In this document: positions 23,248-34,734 of the stretch, in pieces
How positions within the stretch are numbered: the first letter of the stretch is position 1
Layout: every line of letters begins with the position of its first letter
From: Lindgomyces ingoldianus
Lineage: Eukaryota; Ascomycota; Dothideomycetes; Pleosporales; Lindgomycetaceae
Direction of reading: 5' to 3'
Assembly (NCBI RefSeq): GCF_010093535.1
Contig: NW_022985212.1
Location: 229,647-293,646, forward strand
DNA length: 64,000 bases
Position numbers and translations under genes: made by a program
The notes under the pieces: generated by a model
Told to the model about the DNA's origin: nothing
Databases searched by the model: none
Seen by the model: the letters and a program-made list of their open reading frames with translations, nothing else

Positions 23248-23851
23248 TGTAAGGACGGAGCTCTGTACCACTACGCCAATACAACCAAAAAGGTGCGAAT
23301 AATCAACCAACGTTAATTATTGCGTACAGAATAGTATATATACCCGTCGCACGTAAGCACCATCTCGGCCTTACACGTAAGCGCCATCCTGGCCTTACAT
23401 TATCCCCCTTCTTAGCAGACGCATGTCCCAGGCGTCACATGACCTACCCGCAGCTCAGAGGCGCCTATGCGCATGTCTCGGTTACCGGCCAGAGGCTGAC
23501 CACCTGCGGCCCAGAGGCGCGGGATAAACACGACGCAACGCTCAGTGGCCACGCCAGCTAAGCCATACACACTAGACCTCCCAGCAGCAACAACGTGGCG
23601 CCAGAAGAGGCCGCCTCACGTTTTAGTCTAAAAACTGGCTTAAAGCTGACTAAGGTGGGGGTTGAACGCGCGACTGTCCTTGTTGTTAGTTGATTATTAT
23701 GTAAGGACAGAGCTCTGTACCACTACGCTAATACAACTAAAAAGGTGCGAATAATCAACCAACGTTAATTATTGCGTACAGAATAGTATATATACCCGTC
23801 GCACGTAAGCACCATCTCGGCCTTACACGTAAGCGCCATCCTGGCCTTACA
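23248..23851 (-). mobile_element. TRIM (604 bp) with 152-bp LTRs and a tRNA-like segment, TSD ATATA
   Basis: Two 152-bp direct repeats (23248-23399 and 23700-23851) start TGTAAGGAC and end GGCCTTACA. ATATA flanks the whole element (23243-23247 and 23852-23856). The 300-bp interior has no coding capacity. Read on the minus strand, a polypurine tract (AAGAAGGGGGATAA) precedes the 3' LTR, so the element points to the minus strand. Each LTR carries a TATATATA box. An A-box-like and a B-box-like Pol III promoter sequence lie either side of the 5' LTR/interior junction. GC-rich and not RIP-mutated. Confidence 0.88.
23659..23730 (-). promoter_or_regulatory. tRNA-like segment with A-box and B-box matches
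   Basis: On the minus strand, TAGCGTAGTGG (23720-23730) fits the A-box consensus TRGYNNANNNG and GTTCAACCC (23659-23667) fits the B-box core GWTCRANNC. Between them the arms CTGTCCTT (23703-23710) and AAGGACAG (23674-23681) can form an 8-bp stem with a 21-nt loop, like an anticodon arm with an intron. The acceptor and T stems do not pair properly, so I do not call a tRNA gene. Spacing and motifs are seen; Pol III use is inference. Confidence 0.4.
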
Positions 23852-23869
23852 ATATAAAGATATTAGTTA

Positions 23870-26010
23870 ACGTACCTAACAGGTTGGCCGGCTACACAGG
23901 TTAGCCGGCTACTTTTGCTAAGCCCCTACTAAAACCACCCTATTCTAGCGCAAAACAGCCTAATTTAGCCCTATATAAAGTAATACAACACAAGATATTA
24001 TTTAAAGTCTACTTCTACTACTTTCTTACACATATGCAAGTTATGCCTAGTCTAATTACACTGCCTGTATTGCCTTTAACTTAGCTTACTTTCTTTAGCG
24101 CGCACCTATGTCTTTAGCTTCTTCTTATTACTACACGCTTTAAACTTCTTTAAAGCAGTTAAACAAGCTTTACCCTTAACTATTAAGCTTTTTTTTACTT
24201 AAATTTACTTTCTTTTATGCAATCTATGTTACGTAGCAGCCTTATTTACTACTTAAAGCTTTATAATATCCTTTTACACTAACACTAGCTTATGCGTAAT
24301 AATTACTGCCCTCTTTAAAACTTTTTTAAAGGCCTTTACTATAGACATTAGTAAGCTATTTACATGCCTTTAAATTTTTACTTTTATAAGCATTAATTAT
24401 AACCTAAATTTAAAGGTATTACTTAAGGTTTACAACTGCTAGAGCTTATTATTAATAAGTAGTAGTAGTAATAAAGTATGCAACTAAATGTTAAAAGCTA
24501 TTTTAACCTATTCTAGGTTAAATAGAACTAAACTAGCGCCTTAAAACTCTTCTTAGATATTACTAAAAGTAATTACTGTATTATAGGCGCGTATAAAGTA
24601 TAGTAGGAACTTAAGTTTTATAATATAAGTAATTTAGTTACGCATAAGATCTTTAGCTTAGCGCTTATACACCTTTTTTAAAGAAGTAAAACAACCTACA
24701 TTAAAAGGCTATAAAAGGTGCAATAAGTGTAGAAGCATATAAATAGTAATAATTTTATTTTTTTATAGTACTACTAGAAATTAAGTAAGTTATAACGTAC
24801 TTCACAGGCGAGTTGCTTACACACCTAAGTTGCTTACTTTTGCTAAGACCCTACTAAACCACTCTTTCTACACTAATGCATTCCCTACAACACTACTTAG
24901 ACGCGCTAAAAGAATGTTAGATACAGCTTACACTCTAAGCTTTTAAACAAGACAGAAAACTCTTAAAAAAATGTGCTATAGCTATGTGCAAAGTTTTATA
25001 AAAAATAATAAATAACTATAGTACTAGATAACGTTTATAAGCTAATTCTATAGCTAAATTATAAAGGCTAGGTAATAAAAAAAAGCAGGTAATTATTAAG
25101 ACTATACTTAAGCTATATGCGTAAGGAATTTCCCCTTAGATAGCATTTATAGCTAATATAGCTAATTCTTTACGCGCTAAGCGTAATCTAGGCTATGTTT
25201 ATATAAACTAGCCTAGTATGTTTGTAAAGTGTTATTTAGAGCTTAAAGTAACATTTAAGCGTAAGTATAACTATAAAAGAGCTCTTTATAAGAGTTCTAG
25301 GGTAATTTAGAGTAGGTTTAGCCTTGTAGAGAATATTAAAGCTAAGTATAGCATCTAGAATAATAACACGTACAACTTTAGCAAAATAAGGTTTATAATT
25401 AGCTAAATATCTCTTAACTATACTTGCGCTTAAAACTTTACTTTAAGCTCTAAATAACGCTTTACAAACATACTAGGCTAGTTTATATAAATATAGCCTA
25501 GATTACGCTTAGCGCGCAAAGAATTAGCTATATTAGCTATAAATGCTATCTAAGAGGAAATTCCTTACGCATATAGCTTAAGTATAGTCTTAATAATTAC
25601 TTGCTTTTTTTTATTACCTAGCCTTTATAATTTAGCTGTAGAATTAGCTTGTAAAAGTTATCTAGTGCTATAGTTATTTATTGTCTTTTATAGGACTTTA
25701 TACATAGCTATAGCATATTTCTTTAAGAGTTTTATGTCTTGTTTAAAAGCTTAGAGCGTAAGCTGTATCTAACATTCTTTTAGCGCGTCTAAGTAGTGTT
25801 GTGGGGAATGCATTAGTGTAGGAAAGGTGGTTTAGTAGGGTCTTAGCAAAAGTAAGCAACTTAGGTGTGTAAGCAACTCGCCTGTGAAGTACGTTAGCTT
25901 TTATAGCTATTAATAATAAAAAGCTAATAAGCGCCTATAACTTTTCTTTTTATATGCTTATTAAAGTGCTTTAACTAGTAAAAACACTTAGAAACTAGCT
26001 AAGAATTTGC
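23870..26010 (-). mobile_element. Pogo-type element A4, split by a fold-back element and truncated
   Basis: It begins after TA with ACGTACCTAACAGGTTGG, the same terminal repeat as the 1132-bp MITEs. Unlike them it retains central transposase sequence, which resumes after the insertion at 25895 and can be followed to about 26010; no right terminal repeat is found. The coding strand is minus, RIP-mutated. It shows what the parent of the MITE family may have looked like. Confidence 0.65.
24795..25894. mobile_element. Fold-back pogo-type element B5 (1100 bp)
   Basis: Starts ACGTACTTCACAGGCGAG, ends CTCGCCTGTGAAGTACGT, TA on both sides. Each arm of roughly 460-480 bp contains the terminal repeat and the 5' end of the transposase gene; the arms are inverted copies of each other around a centre of about 170 bp that extends the plus-strand transposase fragment to the YNFSKI segment. 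Inserted in element A4. Confidence 0.85.
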
Positions 26011-27394
26011 AGAACGCGCAGCTATTAGTATAAGGGTACCTTTAGGCTTGTCTAAAAGAAACTAGCTAGGTAATAAGGCACCTATATTAAAAGGAACAGC
26101 TACGTTATTACTAGATAGCAGCAGCCTTTAGAGACAAGTCTTAGCTAATAAAGGCTGTAGAGGAGAACAACCCTTTACTTTAGCCTTAAGGGCTTCTATC
26201 TTGTCTAGGGAGAAAAGGTCCCCCTTTAAGTACTTTACATGTTAAGCCTCTAGCAGATCTAGTAATTTTTAAATATAATCTTGTTTAGAACGCTTTTTAT
26301 TCTTTGCCTCTAAGGTCTTCTAGCTCTAACATAGCATCTTTTCCTGTAAACAGAGTTGCTTCTAATTCTAAACTAGTTATTTGTCTAATAACGCACAGTC
26401 CCTAGCCTAAGAGGCTTTAGTAGACTAAAGAAGTTCCTCTCTCTCTCTCTCTAAGCGCTCCTACACAGCATTAGACATAAAGGTGTTGCACCTGTTGTTT
26501 TTTTTTACACACTTAATGCACTTATCTAAGGACAACATTAACACATAGAACAACCTTAAGAATTAGTAAGCGCTGCAGGGCCTTATTTTTATCTAGCAAA
26601 AAGGATTAAAATAAAGGGTAACATAAAGATAATAAGATAAACAGGACTAACAAGCTATTTAGTCTAAAAAAAATAGATGTTAGAGATGCCTTTTAGTAAG
26701 TAGGCGCTTACTTTATAAATAAACCCTTACTAACACAGTTGTGTAAGCAGAGCGGCAAGGACGCTGCTAGAGAGGAGGGGCAGCGTGTTACAGTCTACAG
26801 TTAGACCAGCGTAACTCCACCAGCAGTGCTCCACAATCTAGCTAGGTTAGGACAGGGCTTGCTTACAGACTACTTAGAGGGCACAGAAGCAGCACCACTG
26901 CCTGCAGTAATAGAAGAATGTGTTGTCTAATAAAAAGGTAAGACATAAGTCCTAAAGAAGCCTTAGCAAGCTTAGTAAGTTTAAGCAAGTTAGCAGTACA
27001 GCTAACACAGCTAAACTTAGAGAACTTATCTAAACTTGCCTTAGCACCTTCTATATATGTATATAGTTCCCTTATTAAACAACCTTTAGAAGGTGTGTTT
27101 AATGTTTAGTTTATTCTTTATATAAACTAAGTAGCATTTAGCTTTCTAAAAAGCTATAATACTATTTATATATCTTACACTATATATACCTCTAATTCTG
27201 TCTAACAGGACTGTTTAACCTAGCCTCTCTACTGCTGCATACAGGGCAAACCACAATCTAGTCACTCTATTCCCCTCCAGTAGCCCATTAGCCTGTACGT
27301 AGGACTGTACACCCTACCGGATTGGCCCCTACCATCCGCCCTACTTCCCCCTTAGGAACATCACAAGACCCGAGTGCTTCTGCGAAGCAAGGAT
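26011..27394. other. Unclassified AT-rich repeat remnant
   Basis: Mixed RIP-like and less mutated sequence without open frames. A GC-richer patch at 26740-26930 and another at 27215-27400 stand out. TGTTAC at about 26787 and GTAACA near 27402 could be ends of an LTR-type insertion, but no target duplication supports it. Confidence 0.4.
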
Positions 27395-27592
27395 TGTAAC
27401 ATAAAGGCGCTGCGGACAGTGCAATTAGACTAGGCATAACGCGCAAACGTGTAAGCAAGACGTAGAAGTAGTATCTAAATAATATTCTAGGCTGTACTGT
27501 ACTATATAGTGCTAGAGCGGGTTGTTATGGCCATAATAGAGTTTGTTGTGGTGTGGTCTTAGCAAAAGTAAGCAACTCAGGTGTGAGCAACT
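27395..27592 (+). mobile_element. 3' end fragment of a pogo-type element
   Basis: This stretch is the reverse complement of the left 190 bp of the full-length element at 17051-18916, including the segment that ends GTGGTCTTAGCAAAAGTAAG. It stops inside the terminal repeat, where a minisatellite begins. Confidence 0.7.
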
Positions 27593-27711
27593 GCTAATCC
27601 CTGACACACCAATGCGGCTGATGCCAATTCCCGACACACTGATGCGGCTGATGCCAATCCCTGACACACCAATGTGGCTGATGCCAATCCCCGACACACC
27701 GATGTGGCTAG
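27593..27711 (+). repeat. 30-bp minisatellite
   Basis: Nearly four units of a 30-bp repeat (GACACACCAATGCGGCTGAT core followed by GCCAATCCC) with a few transitions between units. Because 30 is a multiple of three the array stays open on both strands and gives SGIGIS-type peptides, which I do not regard as genes. It abuts a truncated pogo terminal repeat. Confidence 0.9.
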
Positions 27712-28523
27712 AGAGGTGGAACAGACGCAACTAACTATAATTTAAACATGTTTTACACAACGCATGCTAGAGCAAACTGCGTGCAAATTAACATAAAGGT
27801 GCACTTACATTAGGTATACATTTTTTTTTAAAAAAAGAATATAAGAAACACATAAGGTGACAGAAAAATAGCGTTACCGGGGTTTATCTGAAGAAATTCT
27901 GACTAGCGCGTCTAAAAGAGGAGATTCTGCTCAACTTTTCGTTCTGCAAACCCGAATATAATAAGCAGAGCAAGCTCTGCTAATAATAGTAGAAGTAGTA
28001 AGGGCTATAACAACAGCTAAGAGGCAATAGTAAAGGCTGTAGGTGCAAAAGTAAAAGCTGTAGGAGCTGTTGTGGCTTAGAGAAAGAAGATTTCTATATC
28101 AGGAATGCGAGAAGATCCACCCTAACCCATTCTTAAGCTTGTCGCACTGTCGTGTACTTGTTGAATTCGCAGATCTTTCCTCTTCAAAATAGAAGTCGTC
28201 CTCGCTTGCAAATTTGGCCTAACCTTTCCGGATGCTGGATTTCCGGGATTCCACAATTCTCCTCTTCTTGGCATTACCGATCTTCAAGGACATGTGCCGC
28301 ACAGCTTACCTGGCTATCTCTTTTCCTTAGGCAGGGCTCACAAATTAAGGATAGTCTGAAGTCCTTCTACCTAACAACTATCGCCAGATTTGCAGAACAC
28401 CTAAGCCAAGCATGCGCAAAAAGCAATATGTACAGGATACGTTACAAACACTGCCTTACATATGGGTCTATCACAACCACCAATAGACCACGCGATCTAA
28501 TCCTTTATCCACGCCTTCCCTCT
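27712..28523. other. Downstream region of the FAS beta gene, no gene seen
   Basis: Composition shifts from AT-rich to ordinary near 28100. A plus-strand frame at 28152-28829 runs into the antisense of the FAS gene and looks like a chance frame. Confidence 0.5.
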
Positions 28524-31500
28524 TTACCCTTTAATCTCCACCCACCCATCAAGCACACTTTTCAACCTGTCGCTCCCCGTAACACTATATGCGTACTCAA
28601 ACGCCTCCTTGCTAATATCAAATGGTCTCGCCGTAACATTGGGCACATATCTGCCAATCAATTTGCCGGGATCTATGCAATCCACACGAATGATTTGCTG
28701 CAGCACTTCCCTAAAAGCAGCGAGGTTCGAGCGCAGGAAAGAGGAGTGGAAAGGCACGTCGATGCCGACGAGTGGAATAGTAGCTTTGCCGCGGTCAAGA
28801 GTGATGGATTTTGGGTCCACTGTGATTAGGCTGTCGACGTATTTAGTGATGAGAGATTCGAGCGAGGGGGGTGGCGTGGTGGATGTGGCGAGGTCGTTGC
28901 AGACTAGTGTGAGTGTTTGCAAATTGCGCAAAGTGCCGGCACAGACGTATTGCTTGTCTTGCACGTTGTAATTGACTATCTCAAGCAGCGCTCCCGAATC
29001 TTTAGCAATAGTCATGACAGTTGCCTCGAGCTTCTTGACATCGAAACTCTTAGTCACGCGCGAGGGGTCCACTGCCATCATACCAAATTCGCTGCGTCCT
29101 TCATCATCACGTTCGACAGCGACTTGCATACTTAGGCCGCGGTAGAATACGATGGAGAGAAATTGCTCTAGAGGCATCATGTTCGCAATTGCGCAGAGAG
29201 CGGCATATTCGCCGAGCGAGTGGCCTGCATATTTGGACTTATCCGAGACGAGCCCGCGCGATACCATGTCTTCGAAGGATGCTTTCTCCATGACGGTGAG
29301 GGCAGGTTGCGCGAACTCAGTGGAAAGGAGAAGACCCTTGGGGTGGCGGTAGGTGTATCTGGGGGTGGTGGAGTTGATGTCGAAGAAGCGCTTGGTTTCC
29401 TTTGCGCCTGTCTTGGAGACCGACTCGTAGGTCATGCGCATGTAGTTCTGACGAATAGCGGCACCACGCTTACCGCCAAAGTGAACAGTCAGTGTCTTGG
29501 GGTTCTTGCGGACGATATCGGAGATTCGGAAGCCTGTGATTGATCAGCATGAGGTTTTTCACGATGAAAGACGGCTTCAAACGCTTACCATATGTCTCAT
29601 CAAAGTGCTTATCTGCCCGGTTCCAAACTGCACGAGCAGCAGACGAAGTCTCGTACAGATCCATTCCCATACCCACCTCCTGGCTACCCTGACCTGTGAA
29701 GATGTAGGCTGTCTCAACCGGCTCAATCTCGCACTCGCCAACAAACACCCTCTCTTGGCTTGCCACATTGCATGCTTCAATCTTGAAGATCTTATTACCC
29801 TCTAGCATAGCGATATGATCAAAGTGCACCTCAACCCTGTCGCCGGGTTTGATCATCCCAGTGAAAGTAGCCGAGAAGTTGCGCATAGATGCGATATCAT
29901 TCTCAGCGCAGCGCATCTCGATGATCGAGCGGATGATGGCCGAAGTGTGCATACCATGTGTGATCGGGCCAGGAAGACCAGCGTACTTCGCGAAGGCAGG
30001 CGAAACGTGGATGGGGTTGAAGTCCTGGCTGATCCTCGAGTATTCGGAGTTATTAGCCGGTGCAGTAAAGACGAAACCCTCCCTAGTGTTGTCAAGACAT
30101 ACAGGACGCTCAAACGGTAGGCGTTTACTAACTACCTTTCCATAGCGCTCAAGGTAGCCCATGACGGGGTTGCTAGTGACATTACGTGTCGCAGTGGAAA
30201 GCGAATCGTAGTGAACGGTAGCGATCTCCCGTGCAACCTTAGAGCTCGCGGAGGCGGCGAAGATCTTGCCGTTGGTGCGAAGGTGAGAGTACACACTCTT
30301 CGACTTAAGTGAGAAGAAGGTCTCTAGCTCAAAGGTGAGCGTCTGCTTGGCGAGTTCCTCAGCCTCGACATGCTCATTCCACGTGATATATTCCTTCGAT
30401 AGCAGCAGGTTGGCCAAGCTAGGAGAAGCAAAGTCGACCTCCCAAAGGTCTTCCTTCTTCGTGGAGAAGCACTCGGGGAAGTCAGTATAAGTGCCGCGGT
30501 AGAAGAACTCGGAGACAATATCCATGACCGGCACATGGTTCCTGCTGATTGTTGCGCAGACCTCGACAGTCTTCCCCGTCTCGGAGATGCTAGTGGAAGT
30601 AGTGCGCGCAAAACTCTCAGTCTCCTCTCCTACCTTGAGTGGAACAGCCGCAGGATACATACGAAATTTGTTTGACAGATGGACAAGGTTAAGCAGATCG
30701 GCTTGCACAAGCAGGAGAGCCTTCACCATAGCCTTCCAGCCAACCACGATGGCGAAATCCATCGGCACATAGCCCTCTTTGTCGGTATGACGGATACCTC
30801 CACCAATGGTGGCCGTGAATTTCTCAACCATATCCTGCGTAATCAGAAGTTTGCCACCACTGGTTTTGTACGCCTGGCAGCCTCCAGGAAGCACGGGCGT
30901 CTTGTATGTTTTGCCAAGCCAGACCTTCTTGTAGAAGTCGACGATCCTGTCAGTACGCCCTTCGGTGTCTTCATGCAGCAGGGAGTGGGGAGTTTCAGGG
31001 TGGTACGAGAAGCGGAACTCAAGAGCCAGCGGCTCGGTACAGGCGTTTTCAAAGCAGTACATGCGAACGATGATCTTATTGCCATGTTCGGTCGAGATTG
31101 AGAGATCAGTTTGAGTGGTGCCGTTACTGCTCATTGTGATAGAGACACAGTCATGGCGCTGCTTTTCGGTGATGATGACAGACAGGTCGTGTGCTGGCGC
31201 AAATGCTTGTCGGAGGGGGTTGGGGATCATGCTATGTCCGCTTTTGACGTACTTGCTATTAAAGAGGGCATAACGCCATGAGAGCTTCTCGCCGGCGAGC
31301 AGATCGAACCATTCATCCGGCGAAGGAAGCTCCTTGATATCGGTAGGGATCTTGAACGTGGTAGCATTGGGCCCGGTGAAGATGGAGAGACCCTGCTGAC
31401 GGACAGACTTCCGAGAAGCATGGTGACCGAAAAATTCAACTCTGGGGATTGCATTAGCATTACCAGAATAGGTCTGCTGGAGGATCCTGTCTAGGTGGCC

Positions 31501-34500
31501 CGCGTTGATCTTGTCCAAGATGACCTTGACGGGCTCGTTGATGTTCCGTGGCGTCGCGTAAGTGACAGCAACAGGCCCCTGCAGGATACAAGTCCTTTGC
31601 ACATCCTCGTCGACAACCGCATCGACGAACTCAGATTGCCAAAGTGAGTCCTTCTTGAACCAGGTCTCAAAATTACCGTCAATAACTGGTATGAAGGGAA
31701 CGGGTTTCTGGCCCGCGCGACAGCATATGGCGAGAAAGTAATCCTGGTCCTCTTGGTTGATGAGCTGCGTCTGACTCTCCTGGTAGGCATGGGCAAGGTT
31801 GCGCAGCACCTCAAATGGCTCATTGTAGTCAGCGTAGCTGGTAAATATAGGCTGTGTGAGCTCCCAGTTAGACAAGGGGAGACGCTCTTCGATACGACGG
31901 ATGAAGTCACCAAAGATGCGAACATATGAGGGATCAATCCACTGGGAGCGTTTACTGAGATAGAAGAGGTTGACCATCCGGCGGGCGACATCCTGGTAAG
32001 TCATATCCACAAGGTCAACGGCCTTACCCGTTGAGAAGCAGTGGCCGAACCAGACCTTCTGGAAGTCTTTATTAAGGCGCCCAATGATGTAGCTCTTCTG
32101 CTTCTGAAGCTCAGGCAGCTGCAAGCTCTTGGGAAGCGAAAATATCTTCTTATCCATCTCAGCCCACAACTGAACACCACGGGTAGCGATCTTGTGGATG
32201 GGCTGGCCCATCTCGGACTTGACAGTCACGATGTCTTTACATTGCTGCCACATCGCATCCTCGACACCTTGGCAGGCGGCGATAGCTTCCTTGGCCGCGA
32301 GCGAGGTGTGAGCCTCTTTAGCGACCATCATGCGCGAACCGAAGAGAACACCGTCGAAGGGCATAGGAGGCTGGTTGAACCTCGACGCCCATGACCCAGT
32401 GAGGTAAGGGTATGTGTCGTCAGCTCCGCCGAACCCTGATCCTGCGATGAGGATGATGTTGGGGCAGCGCCTGATTGCAGCATAAGTGTGAAGAATAGGA
32501 GCATGGAAGTCCTCGCTAGAGTGATGACCACCTCCTCGTCCACCAGTCCACTGTAGCATGATCGGGAACTCAGCGTGCTCCTTAGCGACTCTAATAACTT
32601 CTTGAATGGCGCTCACATTGCCAGGCTTAAAAGAAATGTGCTTAATACCGAGTTCATTGATATAGTTAGCCGCAATCTCAATTGATGGTACTCCAGCCCC
32701 GAGAGTGATGCCATCAATTAAAGTTCCTTGTGAGATAAGCTTTTTGATCAACGGGATCTGCCATCCAATTTGTCGTGGCGCGGAATAGATGACGTTGATT
32801 GTAAGACCCTTCCCAGCCGGTATTAGTTGCTCAATCGTGCGAATAGCCTTTACAAAATCGTCTTCCTGATGGTAGCCGCCAGCAGCCAGCTCGACGTGGT
32901 AGCCAGCGTTGATGATCGCGGCGACGAAGTCTGGATGGATCGTAGTCGGTGTCATACCCGCGACCATGAGCGGCGGTGTACCGAGCAACTGACTCATCTT
33001 GGTGTTAACGATGGTTCTTCCGGACGCGTCAGTCAATAGTGAAGGTTGAAAGTCGCGCAGCCAGTCTGCAGGCTTCTGGCGAGAGTCAGAAGACGGCGGA
33101 TTGAAGAGATCAGGCTTATATCCAACATGCGGCAGGCTTCCTTCAAGAGGCCCGGCAAGGATGACTCGTGTGCCCGTACCCTCCTTCGAGCGGTGGAGCA
33201 GAGTGCCAACGCCGCTTGTCTCACCGGGGCCAAAATCAATGATGCAAGACATGGTGGGGAAGTTTGTAGCGCCAGGCCAGTCGACCATCTCGGTGGTGAT
33301 CGCTGAGATGAGGATGGGGAAGAGGGCTTCTTCCTCAAGCTCACGCAGATCACGACCAGTATTAGAGTCGTAGACGCTGATAAGGAGGTCTGAAGGCTTG
33401 ACGGCGATGTTGTAGCGAACGATATCAGCTACGATTATGTTGCGGGTGTTGGCAAGGTAGAAGGTATGGAATGGTGCAGTAACCGGAAGGAACCTCGTAG
33501 TCAGAACCTTGCCACTCATAGTCTTAACTTTCTGTTGCACCTTTTTGACGCCCTCTAGCCATGATGTGAAGCTCTTCAATGACTCGGGTGGCCCTCCGCA
33601 GACTATGTTCGTAGGACTGTTGACGAGCGCGATAGCGACACGCTTGTTCTCGGGTACATGCTGGTTAAAAGCCTTGGCCTGCTTTTCCAGCTCAATGCGG
33701 GACATGTGCATGACGTTCATCATAGGAGTGGGCTCTTCTGTTGGCTCGGCATCATCCTGAACCATCTTCTGCCAAGCAGTCTTCAGAGGGAACTGTTGCT
33801 GGGAGCGACATCCTGTGAAGAAAAGAGTGACAAGGCATGATCGGAACGTACCCTTGAAGTCATCCCATGTCCTGCAAGTAGCGATGCCTGCCGCGACAAC
33901 GATGCCTTGGCTATGGCCTGTCGAGCCTTCAAGGTTCTCAACGACCTCTCCGGGAGTGAGGTTCCAGATCTTGCAAGCAACGTAGAAGCTTGCGAGCTGG
34001 CCGAGGGCGATAAGTGGGAAGCTGACAGGGGCGCTGAGGAGATACTCCAAGTTTGGCGTCGTCTGGGGCTCCTTCAGCCACTTGAAAAAGTCAAGACCAA
34101 GGGGATATTGGTCAACGACCGTCTCGTCATTCAGAAGTTGCCCGAGGATCATGCTTCCAAATTCCAGTAGATTGTCTAGCAAACACCCATACGTCGCATA
34201 TAGGCCTCGGAGTTCCGTGAAATACTCATGGGTGTTACCCTGTCCGCCGAAGACAGTGTATGTGGGTACCCGCTCGCTCAAGTGGGACGCTGCGAAGAGA
34301 TGCGGCGTCCTTTTGCTAAGTGGCCGCTGCATCATGTGCATAGCCTCATAGTAGCATTTAATTATGTCCTGCTTGCAGCTTAAATCGGCGTCCTGTTGCT
34401 CAGCAGCTTGTCGATGGATGTCTCTGTCCCGTAGATGGTCGTTTGCTAGCTTGTCTACGATTTTAGAGAAAAGCTCCGAGGACATGCTGGTTTCCCTGTC

Positions 34501-34734
34501 CTCCCTGCCAGCGATGTGTCGCAAAAATTGCACAAGCATTTGAAGGTCCGAATACGGTTCTTGAATCTTCTTATCTGTGTAAGATGCTAGAAAGTCATTT
34601 CGCATGCGGCAGGTGAACAGCTGTAAGTGGCTCATTACGGGTAGCGCAAAACTCTTGCTTCCATATGTGCATTCGACGAAGTACTCCTCCTCTTCCTCCA
34701 CATTCGGTCGGGGTGAAGCGAAGTTGAAATCCAT
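28524..34734 (-). CDS. Fatty acid synthase subunit beta (fungal type I)
   Basis: Cytosolic alpha6beta6 FAS subunit carrying acetyltransferase, enoyl reductase, dehydratase and malonyl/palmitoyl transferase. One intron (29534-29588, GTAAGC...CACAG) leaves 6156 nt, or 2051 aa, the usual length for a fungal beta subunit. Visible sites in order: AT nucleophile Ser275 in GHSQG; FMN-dependent ER barrel from about residue 590, with GGRGGGHH at His737-His738; hot-dog DH with DFNPIH (Asp1571, His1576) followed by ITHGM; MPT with GQGSQE near 1690, GHSLGE (Ser1821) and FHSSFLR (His1978). All four activities appear intact. KS, KR, ACP and PPT belong to the alpha subunit, which is absent from this window. 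It is divergently transcribed from the acyl-CoA ligase gene across 1.2 kb, and may serve primary or secondary metabolism; the context favours the latter only weakly. Confidence 0.96.

Noticed and set aside
23641..23740. A genuine intron-containing tRNA gene
   Set aside because: A-box, B-box and an anticodon-like stem are present, but acceptor and T stems do not pair; it is reported only as tRNA-like.
26787..27402. LTR-type insertion between TGTTAC and GTAACA
   Set aside because: The ends match as an inverted repeat but the flanking five bases differ, so no insertion can be claimed.
27512..27734. Open frames with SGIGIS/LMPIPDTP repeats
   Set aside because: They only read through the 30-bp minisatellite, which stays open because 30 is a multiple of three.
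33840..33882. A second, 39-bp intron in FAS beta (GTACGT...TTCACAG)
   Set aside because: Keeping the sequence in frame gives the conserved LVTLFFTGCRSQQ segment of the AT domain, so it is probably coding.
28152..34351. Many plus-strand frames of 60-225 codons
   Set aside because: They are antisense or shifted shadows of the FAS beta gene; none has family motifs.
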